From NCBI RefSeq assembly GCF_000376565.1, contig NZ_BARG01000086.1, positions 37,244 through 101,243 on the forward strand: 64,000 nt of DNA. The letters are read 5' to 3'. Positions 41,531 to 49,921 of this stretch are shown here, in pieces; the first letter of the stretch is position 1, and every line of letters begins with the position of its first letter. The notes under the pieces were generated by a model that saw only the letters and a program-made list of their open reading frames with translations, did not search any database and had not been told where the DNA came from. Source of the DNA: Streptomyces hokutonensis (GTDB lineage: Bacteria; Actinomycetota; Actinomycetes; Streptomycetales; Streptomycetaceae). The translations under genes were made by a program, and so were the position numbers.

Positions 41531-42829
41531 ATGCCCAAGCACATCGCCCCGGAGGTCAGGGCCGTCGAGTCGCCGTGGTTGACCGACGCCGGACGTGAGC
41601 TTCGTGACTGGGTCCGGGACCTTGCCCCTCTCATCCGTTCGCAGGCGCGTGAAGGGGAACGGATCGGGGCGTTGACCCCCGACGTGCTCCAGGCGCTGGA
41701 CGAGGTGGGCGTCTACCGCGTGACGATGCCCGTCGAATGGGGCGGCAGCGCGTTGGGCGCCCGTGACCTCGTCGAGGTCGTCGCGGCCCTGGGCGAGGCG
41801 GACGGCTCGGCCGCCTGGAGTGCCTTCGTCGGTGTCGGGCTGCGCAACTTCCTCGCCCTGCAACCGCAGGTGGTCGAGGAGATCCGCAAGGATGTCGAGG
41901 GCTGGGTGGGTCCGGCGCTCGTCGGCGCCTCCGTGTTCGCGACCACCGTCGGGAACGCCCGCAAGGTCGACGACGGTTGGATGGTCAACGGTCGCTGGGC
42001 GTTCGGCAGCGGTTGCAAGCACGCCCGCTGGGCGCTGGTGGGAGTCGCCTTCGACCCCGCGGAAGCCGGCGGCACCGGTCGCGGTGTCGTGGTGCTGGAG
42101 CGGGAGCAGTTCGAGATCCTCGACGACTGGCATGTCATGGGGCTCTCCGGAACGTCCAGCAACAGCCTGCGAGTTGTCGAGGACATCTTCGTCCCGGACC
42201 ACCGCTTCATCGACCTCGCCGAGTTCCCGCCGAGGCTCGACCAGATCCGACACCATTACAGCGGCGCCGCCTTCCGGCAGAGCGGCCGGGCGCTCCTGAT
42301 GACGGTGGCGCTCAGCAGTACCGCGATCACGCTGGGCATGGCACGTGGCGCGCTGTCGTGCTTCGCCGAACAGGCGATCAGGCGCAAGCCGTTCACCCTG
42401 CCCTACCCGAGCGTCGCCGAGATGGCTTCCGCGCAGGTGGCCGCCGGGCGCGCGCAGGCGATGATCGTCCTGGCCGGCTCGACGATCGAACGTTATGCGG
42501 ACCAGGTCGACGCACGTACCGACGCGGGCCTCGAATTCGGCGACGACGAGGAGTCGGAGATCAGCCTCGCGCTCGCGTACGCGGCGAACCTGTGCGAGGA
42601 CGCCATCAATCTGCTGCAGAAGACGCTCGGTTCCTCGACCGTCTCGCTGTCGAATCCGATCCAGCGCTTCGTCCGCGACGCGCGCGTGGTCACCTCGCAC
42701 GGAGCGATCCGCGTCGACCCGCTCGCCGAGCAGAACGGCCGACGCATCCTCGGACTCAAGCCGTTCCCGATGGTCGGCGCCGCGGTGCCGCAGCGCGGCG
42801 CCGACACCCCGCCCTCCCCACTGGGTTGA
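41531..42829 (+). CDS. group-D flavin-dependent monooxygenase, paralogue 2
   Basis: The 432-residue protein has the same architecture as paralogue 1, with WMVNGRWAFGSGCKHARWALVGVAF, HVMGLSGTSSNSLRVVEDIFVPDHRFIDLAEFP and AINLLQKTLGSSTVSLSNPIQRFVRDARVVTSHGAIRVDPLAEQNGRR. It is closest to paralogue 3 downstream, which shares long identical blocks, so this is a recent tandem duplication. AGGAG before the ATG. Confidence 0.85.
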   Translation: MPKHIAPEVRAVESPWLTDAGRELRDWVRDLAPLIRSQAREGERIGALTPDVLQALDEVGVYRVTMPVEWGGSALGARDLVEVVAALGEADGSAAWSAFVGVGLRNFLALQPQVVEEIRKDVEGWVGPALVGASVFATTVGNARKVDDGWMVNGRWAFGSGCKHARWALVGVAFDPAEAGGTGRGVVVLEREQFEILDDWHVMGLSGTSSNSLRVVEDIFVPDHRFIDLAEFPPRLDQIRHHYSGAAFRQSGRALLMTVALSSTAITLGMARGALSCFAEQAIRRKPFTLPYPSVAEMASAQVAAGRAQAMIVLAGSTIERYADQVDARTDAGLEFGDDEESEISLALAYAANLCEDAINLLQKTLGSSTVSLSNPIQRFVRDARVVTSHGAIRVDPLAEQNGRRILGLKPFPMVGAAVPQRGADTPPSPLG

Positions 42830-42896
42830 GCCGACGCCTCCTGGCGATCTCGTGCTCCATCTTCCCGTCCTGTCCACGTTCACATCTACAGAATGC

Positions 42897-42911
42897 ACTG
42901 AACTGTTCAGT
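42897..42911. promoter_or_regulatory. TetR-type operator, perfect 15-bp palindrome
   Basis: ACTGAACTGTTCAGT fits ACTGWACNGTWCAGT exactly and lies 28-42 nt upstream of monooxygenase paralogue 3, implying a separate regulated promoter inside the array. Confidence 0.72.
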
Positions 42912-42938
42912 ACATGTAAGAGAAATCATGGTGTTTCG

Positions 42939-44294
42939 ATGACTGCAACCCCCCCACCGCCCGCCTTTGACGGCCAACTGCCGCCGATGCCGCCCCCGCC
43001 GCCCGCCTCACCCGTGGTCTCCCCGTGGATCACCGATGAGGGCCGCCGGATCCGTGACCGCGTGCGCGGGCTCATCCCGCTGATCCGCTCCCAGGCCCGC
43101 GAGGGAGAGAAGATCGGGGCACTCACCCCCGAGGTGCTCGAAGCGCTCAACGACGCCGGTGTCTTTCGGATGTCCATGCCCGTCGAGTGGGGCGGGTACG
43201 GGCTCGGCGCACGGGACCTGGTCGAGGTGATCGCCGCGCTGAGCGAGGGCGACGGCTCCGCCGGGTGGGCCGGGTTCGTCGGCGTGGGCGTGAAGAACGT
43301 GCTTGCGATGGATGCGCAGGTGGTCGACGAGGTGCGCGCCGAGACGGCGGACTGGGTCGGGCCGGCCGTCGTGGGCGCGTCCGTCTTCGCGACCAAGGTC
43401 GGCTCTGCCCGGGCCGTCGACGGCGGCTGGATGGTGCAGGGCAAGTGGGCGTTCGGCAGCTGCTGCAAGCACGCGAGCTGGGCCCTGGTCGGCATCGAGT
43501 ACGACCCCGCCGAAGCCGGAGGGAGCGGACGCGGCATGGTCGCGCTCCGCCGTGAGCAGTACGAGATCCTCGACGACTGGGACGTCATGGGCCTGTCGGG
43601 ATCGTCCAGCAACAGCCTGCGCGTGCAGGACGAGGTGTTCGTCCCGGCGCACCGCTTCATCGACCTCGGTGAGTTCCCGCTACGGCTGCAGCAGTTGCAC
43701 GACCGCTACACGGGCTTCGGCTACGGGCAGCGCGGCCTGGCACTGCTGCTCTGCGCGACGCTCGCGAACCTCGCGATCACCCTGGGCATGGCCCGGGGCG
43801 CGCTCGACTGCTTCACCGAGCAGGCGAACAAGCGCAAGCCCTTCACCCTGCCCTACCCCACGATCGGCGACATGGCGTCCGCCCAGGTCGCGGCGGGCAA
43901 GGCCCTCGCGATGATCAACGTGGCCGCCGCGACGATCGAGGGCGCGGCCGACCAGATCGACGCGCGGACCGCCGAAGGACTCGACTTCACCCCGCCGGAG
44001 GAGTCCGAGATCAGCCTCTCCATCGCCTACGCGGCGAACCTGTGCGAGGACGCGATCAACCTCCTGCAGAAGACGATCGGTTCGTCCACGGTGAGCCTGT
44101 CCAACCCGATCCAGCGGTTCGTCCGCGATGCCCGCGTGCTCACCTCGCACGGCGCGATCCGCATCGACCCGCTGGCGGAGCAGAACGGACGCCGGCTCCT
44201 CGGCCTGGCCCCCTTCGCCATGATCGGCGGCGCCGTCCCCGAGCGCCGCGCCTCGACAGACCCGTCCCGAGACAAGGAGCCCATCCGCGCATGA
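42939..44294 (+). CDS. group-D flavin-dependent monooxygenase, paralogue 3
   Basis: The 451-residue protein has a Pro-rich N-terminal extension (about 25 residues) before the shared fold. The beta domain has WMVQGKWAFGSCCKHASWALVGIEY and DVMGLSGSSSNSLRVQDEVFVPAHRFIDL; the C-terminal domain has AINLLQKTIGSSTVSLSNPIQRFVRDARVLTSHGAIRIDPLAEQNGRRLLG. Its stop overlaps the SnoaL gene start (ATGA). No strong ribosome-binding site; an ATG-GTG-TTT-CGA-TGA mini-frame ends on the start codon. Own operator at 42897. Confidence 0.85.
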   Translation: MTATPPPPAFDGQLPPMPPPPPASPVVSPWITDEGRRIRDRVRGLIPLIRSQAREGEKIGALTPEVLEALNDAGVFRMSMPVEWGGYGLGARDLVEVIAALSEGDGSAGWAGFVGVGVKNVLAMDAQVVDEVRAETADWVGPAVVGASVFATKVGSARAVDGGWMVQGKWAFGSCCKHASWALVGIEYDPAEAGGSGRGMVALRREQYEILDDWDVMGLSGSSSNSLRVQDEVFVPAHRFIDLGEFPLRLQQLHDRYTGFGYGQRGLALLLCATLANLAITLGMARGALDCFTEQANKRKPFTLPYPTIGDMASAQVAAGKALAMINVAAATIEGAADQIDARTAEGLDFTPPEESEISLSIAYAANLCEDAINLLQKTIGSSTVSLSNPIQRFVRDARVLTSHGAIRIDPLAEQNGRRLLGLAPFAMIGGAVPERRASTDPSRDKEPIRA

Positions 44295-44806
44295 ACGACT
44301 TCAGCATCATCGACGGCGTCGCGCACATCAACGACCCCGCGTTGTACGAGACCTGGATCGACCGCGAGGACTACAAGGCGGCCGTCGCCCAGGCGGACAC
44401 CCCCGAGCGGACCGCCGTCAAGCGTCTGCTGGTCGACTTCGAGGCGGACCTCGGACGCATGGTGCGCGACGGCACCGTGCAGGAGAACGTCGTCGACGTG
44501 ATGAAGCGGTACATCGTCGAGGACTACGTCCAGCACGACCCGAACGCCCCGGGCAACGGCCGGGACAACATCATCGAGCACTTCCGCCACGTCCCGACCG
44601 GCGCCGGCACTCCGCCGCCGGTGGTGAGCGTGGTCCTGGACGGCGAACTGGCCTGCGTGATGATGAAGCAGCCGACGCCGGACCCGGAAAGCCCCGGCAA
44701 GACCTACGACTGGTACATCGTCACGGTGTTCCGCGTGCGTGACGGCAAGCTCGCCGAGCACTGGAGCGCCTTCCGCAAGATGGCCGCGCCGCTGCCGGGG
44801 ACCTGA
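44291..44806 (+). CDS. SnoaL/NTF2-like protein
   Basis: The 171-residue protein is a single SnoaL-like domain with an N-terminal helical extension (about 50 residues). The core MKRYIVEDYVQHDPNAPGNGRDNIIEHFRHVP ... VFRVRDGKLAEHWSAFRKMAAPLPG parallels both halves of the tandem protein at 30829 (YVQH and the EHWS/ERWPS-x-x-K-x-AP ending). It is coupled by ATGA to paralogue 3, so it probably works on that enzyme's substrate or product. Confidence 0.85.
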   Translation: MNDFSIIDGVAHINDPALYETWIDREDYKAAVAQADTPERTAVKRLLVDFEADLGRMVRDGTVQENVVDVMKRYIVEDYVQHDPNAPGNGRDNIIEHFRHVPTGAGTPPPVVSVVLDGELACVMMKQPTPDPESPGKTYDWYIVTVFRVRDGKLAEHWSAFRKMAAPLPGT

Positions 44807-44910
44807 GAGGCGAATCCGGCACCGTCACAGATCGTCGCCGTGGCACCCGCTCCCGCCGCGCCGCCCACGCCCCGTCCGCGCGGCGGAGGTGCAACCGCGC
44901 GGTGACGCAT

Positions 44911-44949
44911 GGCGGGTCCGAGATCGACCTGGCCGATCTCGGACCCGCC
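44911..44949 (+). terminator. strong hairpin after the SnoaL gene
   Basis: Perfect 16-bp arms (GGCGGGTCCGAGATCG and its complement) around 7 nt, 104 nt after the stop at 44806. It probably ends the 42.9-44.8 kb transcript, so the fourth paralogue likely has its own promoter, which I cannot identify in 44950-45067. Confidence 0.75.
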
Positions 44950-45067
44950 CCCGACCGGCGATCGACTCCGCCGAACCGAGGCGCTCCCGACCCCGCATCG
45001 CCATCCGCCGCCCGTGCGCGGTGATGAACGCCTCCGCGATGCCCCAAGGATGAAGAAAGAGCACGAG

Positions 45068-46399
45068 ATGACCATGACGTTGCCCAAAGTGAGCAGGTTT
45101 CCCGAGTCGTCCTATCTGAGTGAGGAGGGTCGGCGCATGCGGGACGCGGTGCGTGCTGCGGCGCCCGGCCTCGCCGAACGCGCCCGGGAGGGGGAGTTGC
45201 TGGGCGCTCTCACCCCTGAGACGGTCTCGGTGCTGCATGAGATAGGGGTGTTCCGTATCACCGTCCCGGTAGAACTCGGCGGGTTCGCACTCGGCGCACG
45301 CGACACTGCGGAGGTCGTGCGTGAACTCGGACGAGTCGACGCGTCGGCCGGCTGGACGGTGATCGTCTCCAGCGCCGCCCGAGGCGCGCTCGCCCTCGGT
45401 GACCAGGTGAAGAACGAGGTCTTCGCCGACATCGACACCTGGCAGGGACCGCTCATCTTCGGCGCCACCGTCTTCGCACCGAAGGTCGGTGACGGACGCA
45501 AGGTCGAGGGCGGCTGGATGGTGAAGGGCCGCTGGGCGTTCGGCAGCAGCTGCAAGATCGCGAAGTGGGGATCGGTCGGATTCGAGTACGACGACCCCGA
45601 CACCGGAGAACGGCGTCGCGCGATGGGACTCCTCACCCAGGACCAGTACACGATCGTCGACGACTGGCAGGTCATGGGCCTGAGCGCCACGTCGAGCAAC
45701 AGCGTGCGGGCCGACGAGGAGGTGTTCGTCCCCGAGTACCGGGTCATCCACACCATGGACATGCCCGCTCGCATGGACGCCCTGCGCGGCAAGTACCAGG
45801 GACTCGGATTCATGCACTCCGCGACCGGAACCATGGTCGCCACGACGACGGCCTTCGCGGCACTCGCCCTGGGCATGGCCGAGGGCGCGCTCGCCGCCTT
45901 CGTCGAGCAGGCCAAAAAGCGGCCGCCGTTCAACCTGCCGTATCCGAACATGGCCGACATGGCCTCGACGCAGGTCGTGGCGGGTAAGGCGCGGGCCGTC
46001 ATCAACACGGCCGCGGCGGTGATCGAGCGGCAGGCGGACGAGGTCGACCGGCGTGCGCTGGCGGGCGAGGACTTCCACCCGTGGGACGAGCCGGAGATCA
46101 CGATGGACCTCGTCCATCAGATCCACGCGTGTCTCCAGGTGATCGACGGGCTGCAGCTGGCACTCGGTTCCTCGACCGTCGGCCTGGCCAACCCGATCCA
46201 GCGTTTCGTGCGGGACGTGCACGTGCTGGCGACCCACGGCGCGTTCCGGATCGACCCGATGGCGGAGATCAACGGGCGGGACATCTTCGGAATGGAGCCG
46301 TTCCCGATGATGGCCGCCCTCAGCTCGCCCCCTCCCGGGAAGATGCCCCCGCACGCGGCCAACGGCAACGCCCCGGGCCCGGTGCCGCACCCGGCGTGA
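45068..46399 (+). CDS. group-D flavin-dependent monooxygenase, paralogue 4
   Basis: The 443-residue member of the same family is more diverged: WMVKGRWAFGSSCKIAKWGSVGFEY (Ile replaces His-Ala after CK), QVMGLSATSSNSVRADEEVFVPEYRVIHTMDMP, and LALGSSTVGLANPIQRFVRDVHVLATHGAFRIDPMAE. It ends in a Pro/Gly-rich tail. Start ATG 45068 with GAAAGAG; 45050 and 45074 are alternatives. It lies beyond a strong terminator, so co-regulation with paralogues 1-3 is less certain. Confidence 0.83.
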   Translation: MTMTLPKVSRFPESSYLSEEGRRMRDAVRAAAPGLAERAREGELLGALTPETVSVLHEIGVFRITVPVELGGFALGARDTAEVVRELGRVDASAGWTVIVSSAARGALALGDQVKNEVFADIDTWQGPLIFGATVFAPKVGDGRKVEGGWMVKGRWAFGSSCKIAKWGSVGFEYDDPDTGERRRAMGLLTQDQYTIVDDWQVMGLSATSSNSVRADEEVFVPEYRVIHTMDMPARMDALRGKYQGLGFMHSATGTMVATTTAFAALALGMAEGALAAFVEQAKKRPPFNLPYPNMADMASTQVVAGKARAVINTAAAVIERQADEVDRRALAGEDFHPWDEPEITMDLVHQIHACLQVIDGLQLALGSSTVGLANPIQRFVRDVHVLATHGAFRIDPMAEINGRDIFGMEPFPMMAALSSPPPGKMPPHAANGNAPGPVPHPA

Positions 46400-46410
46400 A
46401 CCGACCGCCT

Positions 46411-46436
46411 CGGGGAGCCCTCGACCCGGCTCCCCG
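46411..46436 (+). terminator. hairpin terminator after paralogue 4
   Basis: Perfect 9-bp arms CGGGGAGCC and GGCTCCCCG around 8 nt, 12 nt after the stop at 46399. Confidence 0.7.
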
Positions 46437-46732
46437 TCTGCGGCCCGATCCAGGACGAGGCCGTGCACCGGCGCGGACCCGGGCACCGCTCCAGCCGGCC
46501 CGGTGCCGGTGCGCGGCTTGGCCCAACGCAACGGCGCGGGGCCGCAGTTGACGTCGGCCGCACGCGGGTGAACAACCCGACCGCCGCAGGCACCCATCAC
46601 CGGAACAGCTCCGCAGCAGGCCGGAAACGAAGCGTTCCACAGCGTCACACCAGCCCATGACCGATTGAGCCGCCCTCTGAATAGCTCGCCGCGCCAATGA
46701 GGCCGCGGCGCATCCGTAACGGAGGCTTTCCC
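46437..46732. other. intergenic region before the MFS gene
   Basis: Apart from the GGAGG ribosome-binding site at its right edge I see no ORF with coding character, no ACTGWACNGTWCAGT site and no clear -35/-10 pair. A promoter for the MFS gene should lie here, but I cannot point to it. Confidence 0.4.
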
Positions 46733-48091
46733 ATGACCACTTCCGTGCCGACGGGCGACACCGTCCCGTCCTCGTCCGACGAAGGCTGGAAGTCCTACCT
46801 CGCCGACCTCTGGAAGGCACCACCGGGCGCCAAGGCCGCGCTGGCCGGCTGTCTGCTCCTCATTCTGGTGAGTCCCTCCGGACTCTCCGCGATGACCACG
46901 TTCATCGTGCCGTCGTTCTCCCACGACACGGGCACCGCCAAGGCCGCCGGCATTCTTCTGTTCGTCTCGCTCCCACTGTTCATCGGCCCGATCGTCCTGC
47001 CGTTCGCGGGCCGTTGGGTGGATCGACTGGGCGCACGCAGGGTCGCGATTCCCTCCGCCGTCCTCTATGCCGCGATGACCGCTCTCATACCGCTGTGCGG
47101 GTCCAGCGTCCCCCTGTTGGCGATCGTGCTGATCCTGGCGGCCGTGTTCGGCTTCATGTCGAGCCTGGCCGTCGTCTTCAAAGTCGTCTCGACCTGGCTG
47201 CCGCAGCACAGGGGCGTCGGATTCGCTCTCATCGGGATCGCCTCCAGCGTGGCCGCCGCCGTGCTCTCGCCGGTGTTCCAGTGGCTGATCAGCGGCAGCG
47301 CGGGTCTCGGGTGGAAGGGCACTTACCTCATCGTGGGTGCGGTGATCACCCTCGTGGCGATCCCGACGGCCGTCCTCCTCATCTCGGAGCCGACGGAGCC
47401 GACGGAGCTGCGGGAGCCGGTGGGACCTCCTGTGAAGGGACCTGGAGTCGAGCTGCCCCGCCTGCCGGGCATCCCGCTGCGCAAGGCGGTCCGGACACGG
47501 ATCTGGATATCCATCACCGTCTCACTCGCCTTCGCGGCGGCCGGCCCGATGACCGTGCGGCAGAACGCGGTCGACTTCTTCGGCGAGCGCGGCTTCGGCG
47601 AGGCGACGGTCTCGCTGTCCCTGTCCGCGCTGTTCGCCGCGTCGGTCGTCGGCCTTCTCGCCGGTGGGATGATCCTGGACCGGACCGACCGGCCCCGAGT
47701 GGTCGTCCCGATGCTCGCGGCGGTGCCGGTCGGCCTTCTGATCGCACTCGTGAACCACGGTTCGGCGCCCCTGCTGTTCATCGCGATGATCCTCCTCGGC
47801 TTCGCCACCGGAGCCGAGTCGTCGCTCGGTCCCTACCTCATCGCGCGGTACTTCGGCCTCGCCTCGTTCGCGCAACTGCAGGGACTGACGCTGGCCATCT
47901 CCACCCTGTCACTCGGCATCTCGCCGTTCCTGGTCAGCGCGGTGCAGACCGCGACCGGAAGCTACACCGTGCCGGTCCTCACGCTCACCGCCCTGACGAT
48001 GGTCGCCGTCGCCCTGGCGGCGGCACTGCCCAAGTTCCCGGCGCCGTGGACGATCGAGAAGTTCCCCGACAACACCGCCGAGCCGGCATGA
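46733..48091 (+). CDS. MFS transporter (12 TM)
   Basis: The 452-residue permease has about 12 hydrophobic segments, the MFS loop 2-3 motif GRWVDRLGARRVAIPS, and a cytoplasmic central loop rich in Pro/Glu (EPTEPTELREPVGPPVKG). It most resembles MFS carriers for organic acids or aromatics, but no substrate motif is decisive. GGAGG lies 7 nt before the ATG. Position after the monooxygenase array suggests import of its substrate or export of a product. Confidence 0.85.
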   Translation: MTTSVPTGDTVPSSSDEGWKSYLADLWKAPPGAKAALAGCLLLILVSPSGLSAMTTFIVPSFSHDTGTAKAAGILLFVSLPLFIGPIVLPFAGRWVDRLGARRVAIPSAVLYAAMTALIPLCGSSVPLLAIVLILAAVFGFMSSLAVVFKVVSTWLPQHRGVGFALIGIASSVAAAVLSPVFQWLISGSAGLGWKGTYLIVGAVITLVAIPTAVLLISEPTEPTELREPVGPPVKGPGVELPRLPGIPLRKAVRTRIWISITVSLAFAAAGPMTVRQNAVDFFGERGFGEATVSLSLSALFAASVVGLLAGGMILDRTDRPRVVVPMLAAVPVGLLIALVNHGSAPLLFIAMILLGFATGAESSLGPYLIARYFGLASFAQLQGLTLAISTLSLGISPFLVSAVQTATGSYTVPVLTLTALTMVAVALAAALPKFPAPWTIEKFPDNTAEPA

Positions 48092-48112
48092 CGGCGTGAG
48101 GACTCCTCTGGC

Positions 48113-48140
48113 GGCCTGATGCCCTGTCAGCCATCAGGCC
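48113..48140 (+). terminator. hairpin between the two MFS genes
   Basis: Perfect 9-bp arms GGCCTGATG and CATCAGGCC around 10 nt, 21 nt after the stop at 48091 and 39 nt before the next start. It may attenuate or separate expression of the second transporter. Confidence 0.6.
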
Positions 48141-48179
48141 CCCGGCCCCTGTTCGCCTCCCCCTCACCCCGGAGAACCG

Positions 48180-49781
48180 ATGAGTGACTTCCTCTCCATG
48201 GCGCGCTCGCCGGAGGAAAAGCGGCACTCCTCCGACGGTCGGAGCCGGTTCGGACTCATATACGCCGGCCTGATGGCCGTGATGCTGCTCGCCTCGCTCG
48301 ACCAGACGATCGTCAGCACCGCACTGCCCACCGTCGTGGGCGAACTGCACGGTGTGACCCACATGGCGTGGGTGACCACGGCCTACATCCTCGCCGCCAC
48401 CGTGGTGATGCCCGTGTACGGACGCCTCGGTGATCTGCTCGGCCGCAGGAGGCTCTACCTCGGCGGAATCATCCTCTTCCTGGCGGGCTCCGCGATCGCC
48501 GGGTCCGCTCAGGACATGGCGATGCTGATCATCGGCCGGGCCGTCCAGGGCCTGGGCGGCGGCGGACTGATGATCACCTCGCAGGCGATCGTCGCCGACC
48601 TGGTACCGCCACGCCAGCGCGCGAAGTACATGGCTCCGATCGGCGTCATCTTCGGGCTGTCATCGGTCGTCGGCCCGCTGCTGGGCGGTTGGTTCACCGA
48701 CAGCATCGGCTGGCGCTGGTGCTTCTGGATCAACCTGCCGGTCGGCCTGCTCGCACTCGCCGTGTGTGCCGTCGCGCTCCACCTGCCGCGCAAGGCGCTC
48801 AAGGCCACGATCGACTACATCGGCATCACCCTCATGACGGCGGCCGTCACCTGCACCGTGCTGGTCGCGGACTGGGGCGGCACCGACTACGCCTGGAGCG
48901 ACCCGCTCGTCCTCGGCCTGATCGGGGCGGGCGCGGGAACCTGGGTCCTGTTCTTCTACTCGCAGAGCCGAGTGGCCGAACCGATCATCCCGCTGCGCCT
49001 GTTCCGCAGCTCCATCTTCGACATCGCCACCCTGATCGGCATGATCGTGACCGGTGTCGGCATGTTCGCGGTCGTCAGCTACATGCCCACCTACTTGCAG
49101 ATGGTCTACGGCGTCACCGCCGCGCAGTCCGGCTGGTTGCTGCTGCCGATGGTGGTCGGCCTGATGGGCGCGAGCCTGCCCGTCGGCCTGCGGATGAGCC
49201 GGACCGGCCGCTACCGGATCTATCCGATCGCCGGTTCGATCGTCATCGCCGTAACAGCCCTGATGCTCTCCACCATCGAGGTGGACACCCCTCTCGTCCT
49301 GCTCTGCGGATACCTCTTCCTGATGGGCGTGGGTATCGGGCTCATGTCGCAGACCCTCGTCCTGGCCGTCCAGAACGCGTTCCCCGCCGACGACGTGGGC
49401 ACCGCGACCTCCGCCAACAACTTCTTCCGGGAGATCGGCGCGACGGTCGGGACCGCCGCGGTCGGCGCGATCTTCACCAGCCGGCTGGCCGACCAGCTCG
49501 ACAGCCGGCTGTCCACGGCCGGCCTCAAGACGGTCGGCGACACGGACTCCCTGACTCCCGCACTCGTCCATGCCCTGCCGACTCGGCTCCAGGACGACGT
49601 GGTTGCGGCCTACCAGCATGCCCTGACGCCGGTCTTCGCCTACCTGGTCCCGCTGTTCCTCGCCGGTGTCGTGCTGGCCGTCGTACTTCCCGAGAAGAGA
49701 CTCGCAGGGGACGACGCCGACGGGCCGGGCACGGAGACACCGGGGAGTGCGCCCAACGGGCCCCAGGCAAAGGCGAGTTGA
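48180..49781 (+). CDS. MFS drug/solute exporter, DHA2 (EmrB/QacA) family, 14 TM
   Basis: The 533-residue H+-antiporter has the DHA2 signatures LDQTIVSTALPTVVGELHG in TM1, YGRLGDLLGRRRLYLGGIILFLAGSAIAG in loop 2-3, and RAVQGLGGGGLMITSQAIVADLVPPRQRAKYM in TM4-5. Such exporters remove toxic aromatics and antibiotics. It may protect the cell from hydroxylated or quinone products. GGAG before the ATG. Confidence 0.9.
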   Translation: MSDFLSMARSPEEKRHSSDGRSRFGLIYAGLMAVMLLASLDQTIVSTALPTVVGELHGVTHMAWVTTAYILAATVVMPVYGRLGDLLGRRRLYLGGIILFLAGSAIAGSAQDMAMLIIGRAVQGLGGGGLMITSQAIVADLVPPRQRAKYMAPIGVIFGLSSVVGPLLGGWFTDSIGWRWCFWINLPVGLLALAVCAVALHLPRKALKATIDYIGITLMTAAVTCTVLVADWGGTDYAWSDPLVLGLIGAGAGTWVLFFYSQSRVAEPIIPLRLFRSSIFDIATLIGMIVTGVGMFAVVSYMPTYLQMVYGVTAAQSGWLLLPMVVGLMGASLPVGLRMSRTGRYRIYPIAGSIVIAVTALMLSTIEVDTPLVLLCGYLFLMGVGIGLMSQTLVLAVQNAFPADDVGTATSANNFFREIGATVGTAAVGAIFTSRLADQLDSRLSTAGLKTVGDTDSLTPALVHALPTRLQDDVVAAYQHALTPVFAYLVPLFLAGVVLAVVLPEKRLAGDDADGPGTETPGSAPNGPQAKAS

Positions 49782-49851
49782 ACGCGCGGACGACACGACA
49801 ACGGGCTCTCTCCGCGGTCGGACGCCGTACGGCGTGACGGGCCGCCAACGT

Positions 49852-49907
49852 AAAAAGAACGGCCATACTGCTTGTAGAGTTCGACAAGCAGTATGGCCGT
49901 TCTTTTT
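49852..49907. repeat. perfect 24-bp inverted repeat just upstream of a TetR gene
   Basis: Left arm 49852-49875 and right arm 49884-49907 are exactly complementary over 24 nt around an 8-nt loop. The arms begin AAAAAGAACGG and end CCGTTCTTTTT. With terminal A and T tracts it is an ideal bidirectional rho-independent terminator, but it ends only 14 nt before the TetR ATG. It therefore also covers the expected promoter/operator region; the inner ACTGCTTGT-N8-ACAAGCAGT could be a TetR operator. Confidence 0.8.
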
Positions 49908-49921
49908 GAGGGAGGTTCGTC

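Noticed and set aside
46733..49781. Assignment of the two MFS genes firmly to the TetR (38680) regulon
   Set aside because: No ACTGWACNGTWCAGT site lies in 46400-46732 or 48092-48179, and hairpins precede both genes. Only proximity supports membership.
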